A stretch of 64,000 nt of DNA, taken from Actinomyces sp. oral taxon 170 str. F0386. GTDB lineage: Bacteria; Actinomycetota; Actinomycetes; Actinomycetales; Actinomycetaceae. Each line of letters begins with the position of its first letter. Positions within the stretch are counted from its first letter, which is position 1. The position numbers were made by a program, and so were the translations under genes. A model generated the notes under the pieces. It worked only from the letters and a program-made list of their open reading frames with translations, did no database searches and had not been told where the DNA came from. The DNA lies in assembly GCF_000195595.1 (NCBI RefSeq), contig NZ_GL882555.1, positions 1-64,000 of the forward strand, read 5' to 3'. This document shows, piece after piece, positions 51,097 through 59,793 of the stretch.

Positions 51097-51659
51097 GCGC
51101 CAGCGGGAACGGTCATCCTTCCCGGCAACGGAGGATCTCCTTCACCCCGGCTCTTCCCGACGGGGCGGACTGTCCCTGGACCAGGGGCAGGAGGACGCGT
51201 TGGTGGCTGGTGGTGCCCTCGGACCTGGTGGCAGTGGTGCTCGTGGCACTGTTCGGCGCCGCCTCGACGCGCACGATGGGGCAGGTCGTCACGCCGCTGT
51301 GGCAGGCAGTCCTGGCTGTGGGCATCTCCTGGGGTGCCACCTGGTGCCTTCGACATCGCCACCCTGATCACCTCGAGATGGCCCTGCCCGAGGGGCTCAT
51401 CATCGCAGGCCTGACCTGGGTGATATGGACCGCGCTGCACTACCTGACCGATCTGGCGGTCACTGGCGTCTTGGTCGCAGTCTCCTGGTCGCTCATGACC
51501 GGGACCTTCCTCATCGTGTTCCTGGCCGGGTGGCGGTGGCTCTACGGCTACGTGCGCGCCCACGACTCCCTGACCCCCAGGCCCGTGGCGCGCCGCCTCG
51601 CCGAGCAGGAGCAGGGAGGAGTTGAGCACCACGGAGCTCGCCGGGTGCCCGGTGAGTGA
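51093..51659 (+). CDS. DUF3054-like membrane protein
   Basis: Small integral membrane protein of 188 aa with four hydrophobic segments at ~38-58, 64-84, 97-117 and 122-145 (e.g. VPSDLVAVVLVALFGAAST, LIIAGLTWVIWTALHYL). The spacing and FLAGWRWL block resemble the actinobacterial DUF3054 family. GTG overlaps the upstream MBL stop, suggesting coupling. N- and C-terminal tails are hydrophilic and probably cytoplasmic. Function unknown. Confidence 0.78.
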   Translation: MSASGNGHPSRQRRISFTPALPDGADCPWTRGRRTRWWLVVPSDLVAVVLVALFGAASTRTMGQVVTPLWQAVLAVGISWGATWCLRHRHPDHLEMALPEGLIIAGLTWVIWTALHYLTDLAVTGVLVAVSWSLMTGTFLIVFLAGWRWLYGYVRAHDSLTPRPVARRLAEQEQGGVEHHGARRVPGE

Positions 51660-51674
51660 GACGTGAACGGCTAG

Positions 51675-52382
51675 CTACCGGCCCAGGAGCTCGGCTAGGA
51701 CTGGTGCAAGGGCACGGAAGGCCCGGCCCCGGTGGGAGATGGCGTGCTTCTCCTCAGGCGTCATCTGGGCGGTGGTACGGCCTCGGGCATCGGACTCGTC
51801 CTCCTGGAGGGGGACGAAGATCGGGTCGTATCCGAACCCTCCCTCTCCCTGAGGAGAGTGAGCCAGGCGCCCCTCCATGGAGCGCTCGATGGCGGCGACC
51901 CGCTCCGGTGCACTGCCGGTGGCCGGCTGAACCAGGACCGCGGCGCAGGTGAAGCACGCTGTGCGATGCGGATCGGCGACGTCGGCCAGCTGACTCAGAA
52001 GCAGCTGGAGGTTGGCCTCATCGTCCCCATGTCGGCCGCTCCAGCGTGCCGAGAAGATCCCCGGCGCTCCGCCCAGCACGTCCACGCACAGACCCGAGTC
52101 GTCCGCGACTGCTGGCAGGCCAGTGGCCCAGGCCAGGGCGCGGGCCTTGAGACGGGCGTTGTCAGTGAAGGACAGACCGTCCTCCACTGGTTCGGGTACC
52201 TTGAGCGAGGCGGCCGAGATGATCGCGCCAGGATCCAGGTCTGGTACGAGCGGCTTCAGGATCTGCCGCAGCTCGGCCAGCTTGCCGGCGTTGTGGGTGG
52301 CCAGCACGAGACGGGCGCCATCAGGTACCTCGACTCGGTCCGTGAGCAGGGGAGCGCCGTCGGCGCCAGAGGGATCGTTCAC
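51675..52382 (-). CDS. rdgB: Non-canonical purine NTP pyrophosphatase (RdgB/HAM1)
   Basis: Hydrolyses dITP, ITP and XTP to monophosphates to keep them out of DNA and RNA. The 235-aa protein has the family motifs LATHNAGKLAELRQIL (substrate lid), AVADDSGLCVDVLGGAPGIFSARW, GEGGFGYDPIFVP and AISHRGRAFRAL. A GTG start lies three bases after the rph stop, so both are translated from one message. An N-terminal stretch of ~20 residues precedes the core. Confidence 0.95.
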   Translation of the reverse strand: MNDPSGADGAPLLTDRVEVPDGARLVLATHNAGKLAELRQILKPLVPDLDPGAIISAASLKVPEPVEDGLSFTDNARLKARALAWATGLPAVADDSGLCVDVLGGAPGIFSARWSGRHGDDEANLQLLLSQLADVADPHRTACFTCAAVLVQPATGSAPERVAAIERSMEGRLAHSPQGEGGFGYDPIFVPLQEDESDARGRTTAQMTPEEKHAISHRGRAFRALAPVLAELLGR

Positions 52383-52385
52383 GGA

Positions 52386-53180
52386 TCAGGCCTCCGTCGA
52401 CTGAGAGGAGGACACAGTGAAGGGCTCGTCGTCGGGGCCGGCCAGGGCTCGGCGCTGGAGCGCTGCCAGCCGGGTGTTGCCGGTGGCGGCCAGGTCGAGC
52501 AGTGATCCCAGCTCGGATCGGTCGAAGGGGGCATGCTCGGCGGTGCCCTGGACCTCGATGAACCGGCCGTCACCGGTCTGGACGACGTTCATGTCGGTCT
52601 GGGCGCGCACGTCCTCCTCATAGGGCAGGTCGAGGCAGGGAACACCGTCGATGATCCCCACCGAGATGGCCGACAGGGAGTCGGACAGCACCGGCTTGCC
52701 GGAGCGGGCCTTGATGAGACCTCGTTCAGTGCCCCAGGTGACGGCATCGGCCAGGGCCACGTAGGCGCCGGTGATCGCCGCGGTACGGGTGCCGCCGTCG
52801 GCTTGCAGGACGTCGCAGTCCAGGGCGATCGTGTTCTCACCCAGCGCGGACACGTCAATGATGCCGCGCAGGCTACGGCCGATGAGGCGGGAGATCTCAT
52901 GGGTGCGGCCGCCGACCTTGCCGCGCACCGACTCGCGCCCTGAGCGCTCCGACCCGGCCCGAGGGAGCATGGCGTACTCGGCGGTCACCCAGCCTTCACC
53001 GCTGCCCTTGCGCCAGCGCGGGACGCCCTCGGTGAAGGAGGCGGCGCACAGGACACGGGTGCGCCCGAATGTCACCAGGACCGATCCCTCGGCGTGGTCG
53101 AGCCAGTGACGGGTCATGGTCACGGGGCGAAGCTCGTCGACGGCGCGACCGTCCTTGCGGGTGAACGAGGCAGTTGTCAT
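52386..53180 (-). CDS. rph: Ribonuclease PH
   Basis: Phosphorolytic 3'-to-5' exoribonuclease that trims tRNA 3' ends. The 264-aa protein has the family blocks [80 protein letters not shown] and [19 protein letters not shown]. It is the first gene of an rph-rdgB unit. The extra 20-residue C-terminal tail ([20 protein letters not shown]) is disordered. Confidence 0.96.
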   Translation of the reverse strand: MTTASFTRKDGRAVDELRPVTMTRHWLDHAEGSVLVTFGRTRVLCAASFTEGVPRWRKGSGEGWVTAEYAMLPRAGSERSGRESVRGKVGGRTHEISRLIGRSLRGIIDVSALGENTIALDCDVLQADGGTRTAAITGAYVALADAVTWGTERGLIKARSGKPVLSDSLSAISVGIIDGVPCLDLPYEEDVRAQTDMNVVQTGDGRFIEVQGTAEHAPFDRSELGSLLDLAATGNTRLAALQRRALAGPDDEPFTVSSSQSTEA

Positions 53181-53331
53181 GGGCTCAGGCTACCCGGCCA
53201 CCACCCGGCTTCGGGGCTGTCTCAGCGCCGTGAGGTACCAGTGCCTGTAGTCCGAGGCTGTGGTCAGGCGGTAGCGTTCGCTGTGACGCCTGTTCCGGCC
53301 CGGAGCCGACAAAGACACCGAGGAGAACATC

Positions 53332-53625
53332 ATGACCTACGTCAACATCACCGCGCTGACCTTCCCCGAGGGCGCCGAGGCCGAGATCGAGAAGCGCTTC
53401 GCCGCACGTAAGCGGGGCGTCGACACCTCACAGGGCTTCCAGAGCTTCGAGCTGCTGCGTCCGGTGGTTGGTGAGGACCGCTACTTCGTGGTGACTCGGT
53501 GGGAGACGCGTGAGGACTATGAACGCTGGCAGGCCGCGCGGCCGGCCGGTGGGCACGACGACGACAGGCGCCGGGGAATGCGCGTGGATGTCCTCGGCTT
53601 CGAGGTCGTTCAGCACGAGCAGTGA
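53332..53625 (+). CDS. Antibiotic biosynthesis monooxygenase (ABM) domain protein
   Basis: A 97-aa single-domain protein of the dimeric alpha-beta barrel fold. The sequence MTYVNITALTFPEGAEAEIEKRFAARKRG, then FQSFELLRPVVGEDRYFVVTRWETREDYERW, matches ABM/heme-degrading monooxygenase-like proteins of actinobacteria. The heme-binding residues of IsdG cannot be judged from this alone, so substrate is open. GAGGAGAAC lies before the ATG. It is convergent with the next gene, with a one-base gap. Confidence 0.82.
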   Translation: MTYVNITALTFPEGAEAEIEKRFAARKRGVDTSQGFQSFELLRPVVGEDRYFVVTRWETREDYERWQAARPAGGHDDDRRRGMRVDVLGFEVVQHEQ

Positions 53626-53626
53626 C

Positions 53627-54979
53627 TCAGGTCGCCGGGGACGGGGCAGTGACGAAGACCGACTCCGGTACACCGAACCAGTCGTAGACGAGCTGGCAGG
53701 AGTGACAGGGGCCGACATCCTTGGCTGGGTCATGGATCCTGACCCGTGTGACAGTCTTCGGAAGACGCTCGACGCCGTGTTCGCCGGCGCTCTGCTTGAG
53801 CATCTTGTAGGCGGCGTCGACCTGGTAGGACCACTGCGCAAACGGCCCACCACCGCGGATCGCATGATCGAGCCAGGCCTCGTACCAGGATAGGAAGCTC
53901 GGGGCTACGCGGACAAAACCATCGTCGCAGGCCCGTGAGTCCAACCAGACGCTGCCGTCGTAGGGGCTCATACGCCACTCGGCGCCGCAACCGGCATCGG
54001 CGAGGTGGATGCCTCCGTCGTCTGCCGGGTAGATGTCCAGCCCGTAGCCGGGGCCGGCGCCCGAGCCTGCGATGGTGCCGAGGAACCAACGCATGTCCTC
54101 AGGAAGAGAGAGGCCCTGAGGCAGGCTCGGCGGTCCCAGCCTCATGCTGTGGTGTCTGCTACCCAGCCAGCCGGCTTCACTGCGTGGGTTGTCCGAGGTG
54201 GCGCGGATGAGGTTGAGGGTGTGCTGCAGATCGTCCCGGGTCAGTGCCGGGGCTGGCTCCAGGGGTGTGAGCACCGCCCACTCCCGGAGCATACGGTAGC
54301 CGCCGTCCTCCGGAGGGATCGCGTCCAGAACGCTGCGCCCTGCGGGCCAATCGGCGCCTGCGAGCTTGAGCTCGGTGATCGGCTCCGGTCCGATCGAGAC
54401 GTAGCAGCCCAGTGCTACGGCCTCACCAGTACGAGTGGCGGGAATCAGAGGGCTGGAGAGCACCCGGTTGGTTAGGGCGCGAGGTCCGCCGAGTTGTTGG
54501 CGATAGGCCGTCACCTCCTCGATCGGCATATTCATGCTGCGATCGAGATGACCGGCGCTCACCCGGTAGCGTCTGCCTCCCACTGTGGCCTCGAACTGCT
54601 CGAACTCAGGGTCTTGGGAGCTGATCAGGTCCGGGCGGCCGATTCCGGCCAGAAGGGCGGGGCCGAAGGCACAGGCCCAGTTGCATCCGGCGGTGACAAC
54701 CGACGCCAGCTGGCTTGAACCGTAGCCGCTGGCCGTCACCAGCGTCTGGGTATCGCCGAAGGCGCCCGACGTGATCTGGAGAAAGAGGAATGCGCCATAT
54801 GGCTCGTGGTCTTGAATCGTATCGATGAAGCACTCAATAACGGGAAGGCCGTTGCCCAGTCGGACCGTCTGGACGCCGTCGATGGCCTCGGCCACGGCGC
54901 CTTGAAAGTGTCTGGCGATCGTCTGCGCCAGCACAGCATCGAAAGCGGGCGTATCCTGATTGAAGGAGTTCTCTTTCAT
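53627..54979 (-). CDS. Hypothetical protein with probable C-terminal SUKH (SMI1/KNR4-like) region
   Basis: Soluble protein of 450 aa without signal peptide. The N-terminal ~130 residues (VRLGNGLPVIECFIDTIQDHEPYGAFLFLQI, then WACAFGPALLAG) resemble domains of unknown function such as DUF6348. The C-terminal part (~285-370) has the SUKH pattern: LPEDMRWFLGTIAGSG, GLDIYPADDGGIHLADAG, FLSWYEAWLDHAI. SUKH proteins are often immunity proteins to polymorphic toxins; no toxin gene is nearby. Also in the C-terminus is a CHSC pair. Assignment is by eye and tentative. It is isolated on the minus strand just before tRNA-Leu. Confidence 0.6.
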   Translation of the reverse strand: MKENSFNQDTPAFDAVLAQTIARHFQGAVAEAIDGVQTVRLGNGLPVIECFIDTIQDHEPYGAFLFLQITSGAFGDTQTLVTASGYGSSQLASVVTAGCNWACAFGPALLAGIGRPDLISSQDPEFEQFEATVGGRRYRVSAGHLDRSMNMPIEEVTAYRQQLGGPRALTNRVLSSPLIPATRTGEAVALGCYVSIGPEPITELKLAGADWPAGRSVLDAIPPEDGGYRMLREWAVLTPLEPAPALTRDDLQHTLNLIRATSDNPRSEAGWLGSRHHSMRLGPPSLPQGLSLPEDMRWFLGTIAGSGAGPGYGLDIYPADDGGIHLADAGCGAEWRMSPYDGSVWLDSRACDDGFVRVAPSFLSWYEAWLDHAIRGGGPFAQWSYQVDAAYKMLKQSAGEHGVERLPKTVTRVRIHDPAKDVGPCHSCQLVYDWFGVPESVFVTAPSPAT

Positions 54980-55086
54980 CGATGCCTCGGATCAGGCTGG
55001 GGAAGCGGCAGAGTCAGAGTGGACAAGGATGACAAGCCTGGCTGTCGGAGCCCGCAGGCCCTGACCGTGCCGGGAAATGAGATCTG

Positions 55087-55168
55087 TACGCGAGAAGGGA
55101 TTCGAACCCTCACGCCCGAAGGCACCAGGACCTAAACCTGGGGCGTCTACCAATTCCGCCACTCGCGC
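55087..55168 (-). tRNA. tRNA-Leu (anticodon TAG)
   Basis: Read on the minus strand: acceptor GCGCGAG/CTCGCGT, D arm, anticodon stem CCAGG/CCTGG with loop TTTAGGT giving TAG, a long variable arm as expected for leucine, and T arm with GGTTCGAATCCC. CCA is not encoded. Confidence 0.95.
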
Positions 55169-55285
55169 TGTGTTGCGTCCACTCTACCGGTTTGCACGCG
55201 GATGGCCGAACACGGCGGTCTCCCAGCGTGCTGTCGTCGACAGGGGTGGGCGCAGAGGATGTGAGAATAATGGCCTCAGGGCTCG

Positions 55286-55762
55286 TCAGTCCACACCGAG
55301 TGCGGCTCGCAGCCGCTTGACGTGCCCGGTGGCGCGGACGTTGTACTGGGCCAGTGTCACGGTTCCATCGGGCGCGACCACCACGGTTGAGCGGATGACG
55401 CCGGTGTAGACCTTTCCGTAGTTCTTCTTCTCACCCCACACGCCCCAAGCCTCCATGACGGCGTGGTCGGCGTCCGACAGCAGAGGGAAGGGCAGGCCGT
55501 GGCGGCTGGAGAACGTGGCTTGGGCGGTCACCGGATCGGGGGAGATGCCGACGACGGCGTAGCCGGCCGCCTTGAGTCCCTCCAAGGAGTCCCTGAAGTC
55601 GCATGCCTCCTTGGTGCAGCCCGGAGTGCTGGCCTTGGGATAGAAGTAGACGATGACGCCCCTGTCCGTGCTGGTGCGAAGGTCGTCGAGGGTCACGGTG
55701 TGATCGTCCTGATCGGGCAGGGCGAAATCCGGGGCGCGATCACCGGCAGCGAGCTGGGGCAT
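55286..55762 (-). CDS. bcp: Thioredoxin-dependent peroxiredoxin (Bcp/PrxQ type)
   Basis: Reduces hydrogen peroxide and organic hydroperoxides. The 158-aa protein has the typical start AAGDRAPDFALPDQD and active site YPKASTPGCTKEACDF with peroxidatic and resolving cysteines five residues apart. It also has the VVGISPDPVTAQATFSSRHGLPFPLLSD block. The ATG at 55762 has GAGGAGGACCT upstream; the longer frame in front has no support. A single-gene unit. Confidence 0.95.
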   Translation of the reverse strand: MPQLAAGDRAPDFALPDQDDHTVTLDDLRTSTDRGVIVYFYPKASTPGCTKEACDFRDSLEGLKAAGYAVVGISPDPVTAQATFSSRHGLPFPLLSDADHAVMEAWGVWGEKKNYGKVYTGVIRSTVVVAPDGTVTLAQYNVRATGHVKRLRAALGVD

Positions 55763-55908
55763 AGGTCCTCCTCGGGTTCCTGGGCGGATATGCTCATCCT
55801 CGCATCGCGGCCGGTAGTTGCGGCAGTGGATTCGGCGACTTACTTTCGTGATCTGGCGAACGTTGACCACATCGGCTCTGCGATCCTGACCCGATGCTGC
55901 GCCCCTGC

Positions 55909-56097
55909 TCAGGCGACCTGGGAGAGCGGCTGCCGTGATGCCCTCTGCGCTGCTTCCAACCGCTCCAGCGCCCGCTCAAGGCGCGAGGGCGAGGTCGCTG
56001 CGCCCAGTGACGCGAGCTCGGCGCGTGCAGCGAAGAGCTCGCGTTCAGCCGCTTCGCGGGCTGTGGCCGCTGTGGTGGTGTGAATGTTGTGCGTCAT
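55909..56097 (-). CDS. Small hypothetical protein, Ala/Arg/Glu-rich, likely helical
   Basis: A predicted 62-aa protein, MTHNIHTTTAATAREAA then helices rich in Ala, Arg, Glu and Leu (ELFAARAELASLG, SRLERALERLEAAQRA). GAGGGAG six bases before the ATG supports translation. A longer form from 56172 is possible but lacks a ribosome site. No family recognised; coiled-coil or DNA-associated roles are guesses. Confidence 0.5.
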   Translation of the reverse strand: MTHNIHTTTAATAREAAERELFAARAELASLGAATSPSRLERALERLEAAQRASRQPLSQVA

Positions 56098-56384
56098 ACG
56101 TACTCCCTCAACTTCCTTCGACGTCGTCGGCCCAGTGGGGCCTTGCAGGACCGCGTGCGATAGCAGGTACATGCCTGCGAGTCGGCGTGCTGCGGATCAG
56201 GACTTCTCACGCCGCAGCTGGTTGGCGCAGCCGCTAACTGGGATCACGAGGCGGCAGTGTCTGGTGGAACGGTGACATTCCGAGGACTTCCCGGCCTTGC
56301 TGGAGGAGGTTGCCCCCCTGGACGCCGATGTTCACGTGCTGCTTACGCCTGCGGGGTCATCCCGAGCGGAGCACATGTCCCTCG

Positions 56385-56460
<76 letters not shown>

Positions 56461-56507
56461 TCGGTCTCGGCGACCGTCGTCCCCGGCCTACTGGGCCGGA
56501 AGATCCG

Positions 56508-56580
<73 letters not shown>

Positions 56581-56876
56581 ATCACCACAGCGATGTCATT
56601 TGATGTGGCTCGCTGGGCGACGGAGGAATACTTTACGGATGAAGGTGGGGGACGTCCAGTTGGAATCCACGAAAGCGCCCTATTGTGTGGCAAGTCTCAA
56701 GGAGTCTTGTGGGGGTCGGTGGTTATGACGGCCTGGTGATGCTCACCTGCGGGGTGGCAGCCACCCGTATCCAGCCGTCCCGACCGGGAGGTAATCCTTC
56801 GCGTTGGTATGAGCGCGGTTCAGCGTCACACGCCTGCGGCCCTCGCCGCGGAGCCGTGCGCGGTAGCGTGGGCCTC
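56581..56876. other. Gap between tRNA-Lys pair and ATP-grasp gene, nothing recognised
   Basis: About 296 bases that should contain the tRNA promoter on the minus strand and the ATP-grasp promoter on the plus strand. I see no strong promoter pair and no gene. Confidence 0.4.
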
Positions 56877-57797
56877 ATGAGCGACCCGATTGTGACGCTG
56901 GCTACCTGCGCCGACTTCCCAGAGCTTGACGACGACGACCGCGGCCTTCCCGATGCCCTGCGCGCCCGCGGCATCGAGCCGAGGATCGCCGTGTGGAACG
57001 ACCCCGACGTCGACTGGAGCCAGGCCGGCACCGTCGTCCTGCGCAGCGTCCGCGACTACGCCACCAAGGGCAACTACTCCGGTTTCCTTCAATGGGCCCG
57101 CTCGGTTCCCAGACTGGCCAACCATCCCGACGTCGTTACCTGGAACTCGGACAAGCACTACCTCACCCGACTGAGCGAGTGGGGGGTGCCCATGATTCCG
57201 ACGACCTGGCTGGAGCCGGAGGCCGGCTACTCCAAGCACCAGGTGCACACCCGCTTTCCGGCGCACGGTGACTTCGTCGTCAAGCCGGCGGTATCCTCAG
57301 GCGGGCGCGGCACGGGGCGCTACACCGCCACGAACGCCTCCTCCCGTTCTGCGGCGATCAATGACGCCATGCACCACCTGCGCCGTGGGCGCACCGTCAT
57401 GGTCCAGCGGTACCTTGAGGAGGTCGACCGCAAGGGTGAGGTCTCGCTGGTCTACTTCAACGGAGTGCTCTCTCACGCGGTGGAGAAGGCTCCGATGCTT
57501 CACCCGTCCTTCAAGTCGACTGACCAGATTCACGAGGAGATCGTCACCGCGCGGGAGCCCAGTGAGCAGGAGTGGCTTTGGGGTGAGCGGGTGCGCAAGG
57601 CCATCCATACGCTCATCAAGGAGGTCTCCGGCCGAGACATTCAGCTCCTGTTCAACCGTGTCGACGTCGTTGGAGACGGTCAGGGCGGCTTCTACCTCAT
57701 GGAGGTCTCGCTGATCGACGCAGGACTCTACCTCGGGGCAGCGCCGGAGGCGCTGGACAACTTCGCTGACGCCATCGCTCAGCGCATCTTCTGGTGA
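56877..57797 (+). CDS. ATP-grasp-domain protein of unknown substrate
   Basis: Predicted 306-aa enzyme with the ATP-grasp layout: N-terminal Rossmann-like part (TLATCADFPELDDDDRGLPDALRARGIEP), central lid (FVVKPAVSSGGRGTGRYTA), MVQRYLEEVDRKGEVSLVYFNGVLSHAVEK, and a C-terminal segment QLLFNRVDVVGDGQGGFYLMEVSLIDAGLYL with the metal-binding Glu/Asp. Similar proteins ligate carboxylates to amines (glutathione synthetase-like, peptide ligases). Neighbours give no clue. The ATG at 56877 was preferred over the frame's longer start because the conserved part begins there. Confidence 0.8.
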   Translation: MSDPIVTLATCADFPELDDDDRGLPDALRARGIEPRIAVWNDPDVDWSQAGTVVLRSVRDYATKGNYSGFLQWARSVPRLANHPDVVTWNSDKHYLTRLSEWGVPMIPTTWLEPEAGYSKHQVHTRFPAHGDFVVKPAVSSGGRGTGRYTATNASSRSAAINDAMHHLRRGRTVMVQRYLEEVDRKGEVSLVYFNGVLSHAVEKAPMLHPSFKSTDQIHEEIVTAREPSEQEWLWGERVRKAIHTLIKEVSGRDIQLLFNRVDVVGDGQGGFYLMEVSLIDAGLYLGAAPEALDNFADAIAQRIFW

Positions 57798-57849
57798 CCG
57801 CCTGCGAGCGCGGGCACATTGTGGTTCCCGCGTGTGGTACATAGATGAC

Positions 57850-58224
57850 ATGCGCACGCTGCTCAACATCATCTGGGTCGTCCTTGGTGGGTTCTGGCTG
57901 TTCCTCGGCTACGTCTTCTTCGGTCTGATCGCCTGCCTGTTCATCGTCACGATTCCTGCGGGAATTGCCTCCTTCCGCATAGCCGCATACGTCCTGTGGC
58001 CCTTCGGGCGCGAGGTGGTCCCCGCCCCTGGAGCCGGCGCCATGACTGGGATCAGTAACGTCATCTGGTTCCTCGTTGCCGGGCTCTGGTTGGCGATCGG
58101 CCACGTCACCACCGCAGCCGCGCAGGCCATCACCATCATTGGGATCCCGCTGGCGGTGGCCAACATCAAGCTCATCCCTATCACCTGCTTCCCCTTCGGT
58201 AAGCAGATAGTCGAGACTCGTTGA
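57850..58224 (+). CDS. yccF: YccF-family membrane protein
   Basis: Small inner membrane protein of 124 aa made of two YccF-type repeats, each starting with NxIWxxxxGxWL: MRTLLNIIWVVLGGFWLFLGY and ISNVIWFLVAGLWLAIGH. Each is followed by IPAGIASFRIAAYVLWPFGREVV or IPLAVANIKLIPITCFPFGKQIV. About four helices. Function in the family is unknown. A bidirectional terminator follows directly. Confidence 0.9.
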   Translation: MRTLLNIIWVVLGGFWLFLGYVFFGLIACLFIVTIPAGIASFRIAAYVLWPFGREVVPAPGAGAMTGISNVIWFLVAGLWLAIGHVTTAAAQAITIIGIPLAVANIKLIPITCFPFGKQIVETR

Positions 58225-58238
58225 AGGCTTGTCATGTG

Positions 58239-58266
58239 CGGTGGAGGACTGCGTAGTCCTCCACCG
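58239..58266. terminator. Bidirectional terminator between yccF and mmuP
   Basis: A perfect 12-base-pair stem, CGGTGGAGGACT with AGTCCTCCACCG, around loop GCGT, followed by GCTTTCT on the plus strand. It lies between convergent stops, serving both. Confidence 0.75.
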
Positions 58267-58271
58267 GCTTT

Positions 58272-59744
58272 CTAGAGGCTGATCCGGCGGTTGGCTCCCC
58301 AGTAGCCGAGGTAGCAGACCGCCAGGAAGAGCGCGGTGATCCCCAGGGCCGGGCGTTGCTCAGGGTCGAAGGCGATAAGCAGGCAGGAGGCCGCCGATAG
58401 TGCCAGCGCCGCGATCGATACCCATGGGTACCCGGGAGCTCGGTACGCCAGCTCCGTCAGACTGCGGCCGTCGGCGAGCCAATAACGTCGGAATGACAGG
58501 TGGCAGACGGCGATGACCACCCACACCAGGACCACGGCGAGTCCGGAGATGGATACAAGGACCAGGTACACCGTGGAGGCGGCGTAGGTCGATGTCAGCA
58601 GGGCCGCCAGCCCGCCCAACATGGACAGTCCCATGGCCAGTGCCGGCACCCCGAACCGGTTGGTGCGAGCCAGGGCCTTAGGCAGGGTGCCCTCGTTGGC
58701 CAGAGACCACAGCATGCGGGTCGAGGCATAGAGCCCCGAGTTCGCCGCCGACAGGATGGCGGCCAGAATGATTACGTTCATGATGTCCCCGGCGCAGGGA
58801 ACGCCGATCCTCGACAGGACCGTTACAAAGGGGCTCTCCTCGACCCCGGCCCTCTCCCACGGGATCAGTGCTGCGATGACGACGATCGAGCCGATGAAGA
58901 AGATGGTCAGGCGGGCCAGGGTCGCCCGGATCGCGCGAGGAATGGTAGTGCCCGGGTCCTCGACCTCTCCGGCGGTAACGCCGATGAGCTCGGTGCCGGA
59001 GAAGGCGAAGTTGATGGCCAGGATCGTGGTGAATACCGCGCCGAATCCGTTGGGGAAGAGGCCGTCCTGGTACAGATTCGTCAGCCCCAGGAACGAGCGG
59101 TGCCCCTCGTAGGGCAGCAGCCCAATGATCGTGGCCGTGCCCAGAGCGATGAATATGATGATCGCCGCCACCTTGATCCCGGATAGCACCGTCTCCGCCT
59201 CGGCGAAGACCCTGACGGAGACCGTGTTGAGCACGAGGACCAGGATGATGAAGGCGGCCGCCCATACCCATACGGGGACGCCTGGGAACCAGCCATACAT
59301 GATCATCGCTGCGCCGGTGAACTCACTTCCCAGGGCTACCGTCCACGTGAGCCAGTACAGGATGGCAGTGACGAATCCCGTGGCCGGCCCCAGGTACTGG
59401 TGGGCATAGACATGAAAGGCGCCGGTGAAGGGCATCGCGACGCTCAGCTCTCCCAGACACAGCATGACCAGGTAGACGATGACGGCGCCGATGGAGTAGG
59501 CCAGTACGGTCCCCAGGGGGCCGGCCTGGTGAATCGTGTTGCCAGTGGACAGAAACAGTCCCGTGCCGATGACCCCGCCGAAGCTGATCATCATGAGATG
59601 ACGTGGGTTCATGCGGCGTTCCAGCGCCTTCACATGCCTCTGACCGTCGAGGGACACTTTCTCCGGTTGAGAGGAGGAGATGGGTGAGGTTGCTGATTCT
59701 TCTAGTTCTTCGGCGGTCCCATGGGGATCTGCAACGGGTGCCAT
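58272..59744 (-). CDS. mmuP: Amino acid permease, likely S-methylmethionine transporter
   Basis: APC-superfamily permease of about 490 aa with twelve helices. The N-terminal MNPRHLMMISFGGVIGTGLFLSTG is the amino-acid-permease signature, with FSGTELIGVTAGEVEDP in helix 6. It is divergent from the MmuM-type methyltransferase gene, and this pair is how S-methylmethionine uptake and use are encoded in E. coli, so SMM is the likely substrate; other basic or aromatic amino acids are possible. The start is taken as ATG 59744, since the open frame further up is antisense to mmuM. No clear ribosome binding site. Confidence 0.8.
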   Translation of the reverse strand: MAPVADPHGTAEELEESATSPISSSQPEKVSLDGQRHVKALERRMNPRHLMMISFGGVIGTGLFLSTGNTIHQAGPLGTVLAYSIGAVIVYLVMLCLGELSVAMPFTGAFHVYAHQYLGPATGFVTAILYWLTWTVALGSEFTGAAMIMYGWFPGVPVWVWAAAFIILVLVLNTVSVRVFAEAETVLSGIKVAAIIIFIALGTATIIGLLPYEGHRSFLGLTNLYQDGLFPNGFGAVFTTILAINFAFSGTELIGVTAGEVEDPGTTIPRAIRATLARLTIFFIGSIVVIAALIPWERAGVEESPFVTVLSRIGVPCAGDIMNVIILAAILSAANSGLYASTRMLWSLANEGTLPKALARTNRFGVPALAMGLSMLGGLAALLTSTYAASTVYLVLVSISGLAVVLVWVVIAVCHLSFRRYWLADGRSLTELAYRAPGYPWVSIAALALSAASCLLIAFDPEQRPALGITALFLAVCYLGYWGANRRISL

Positions 59745-59793
59745 AGGCGAGACGCTACCGGCGCCGCCGGAGACCATTCGATACCGTGTCGCA

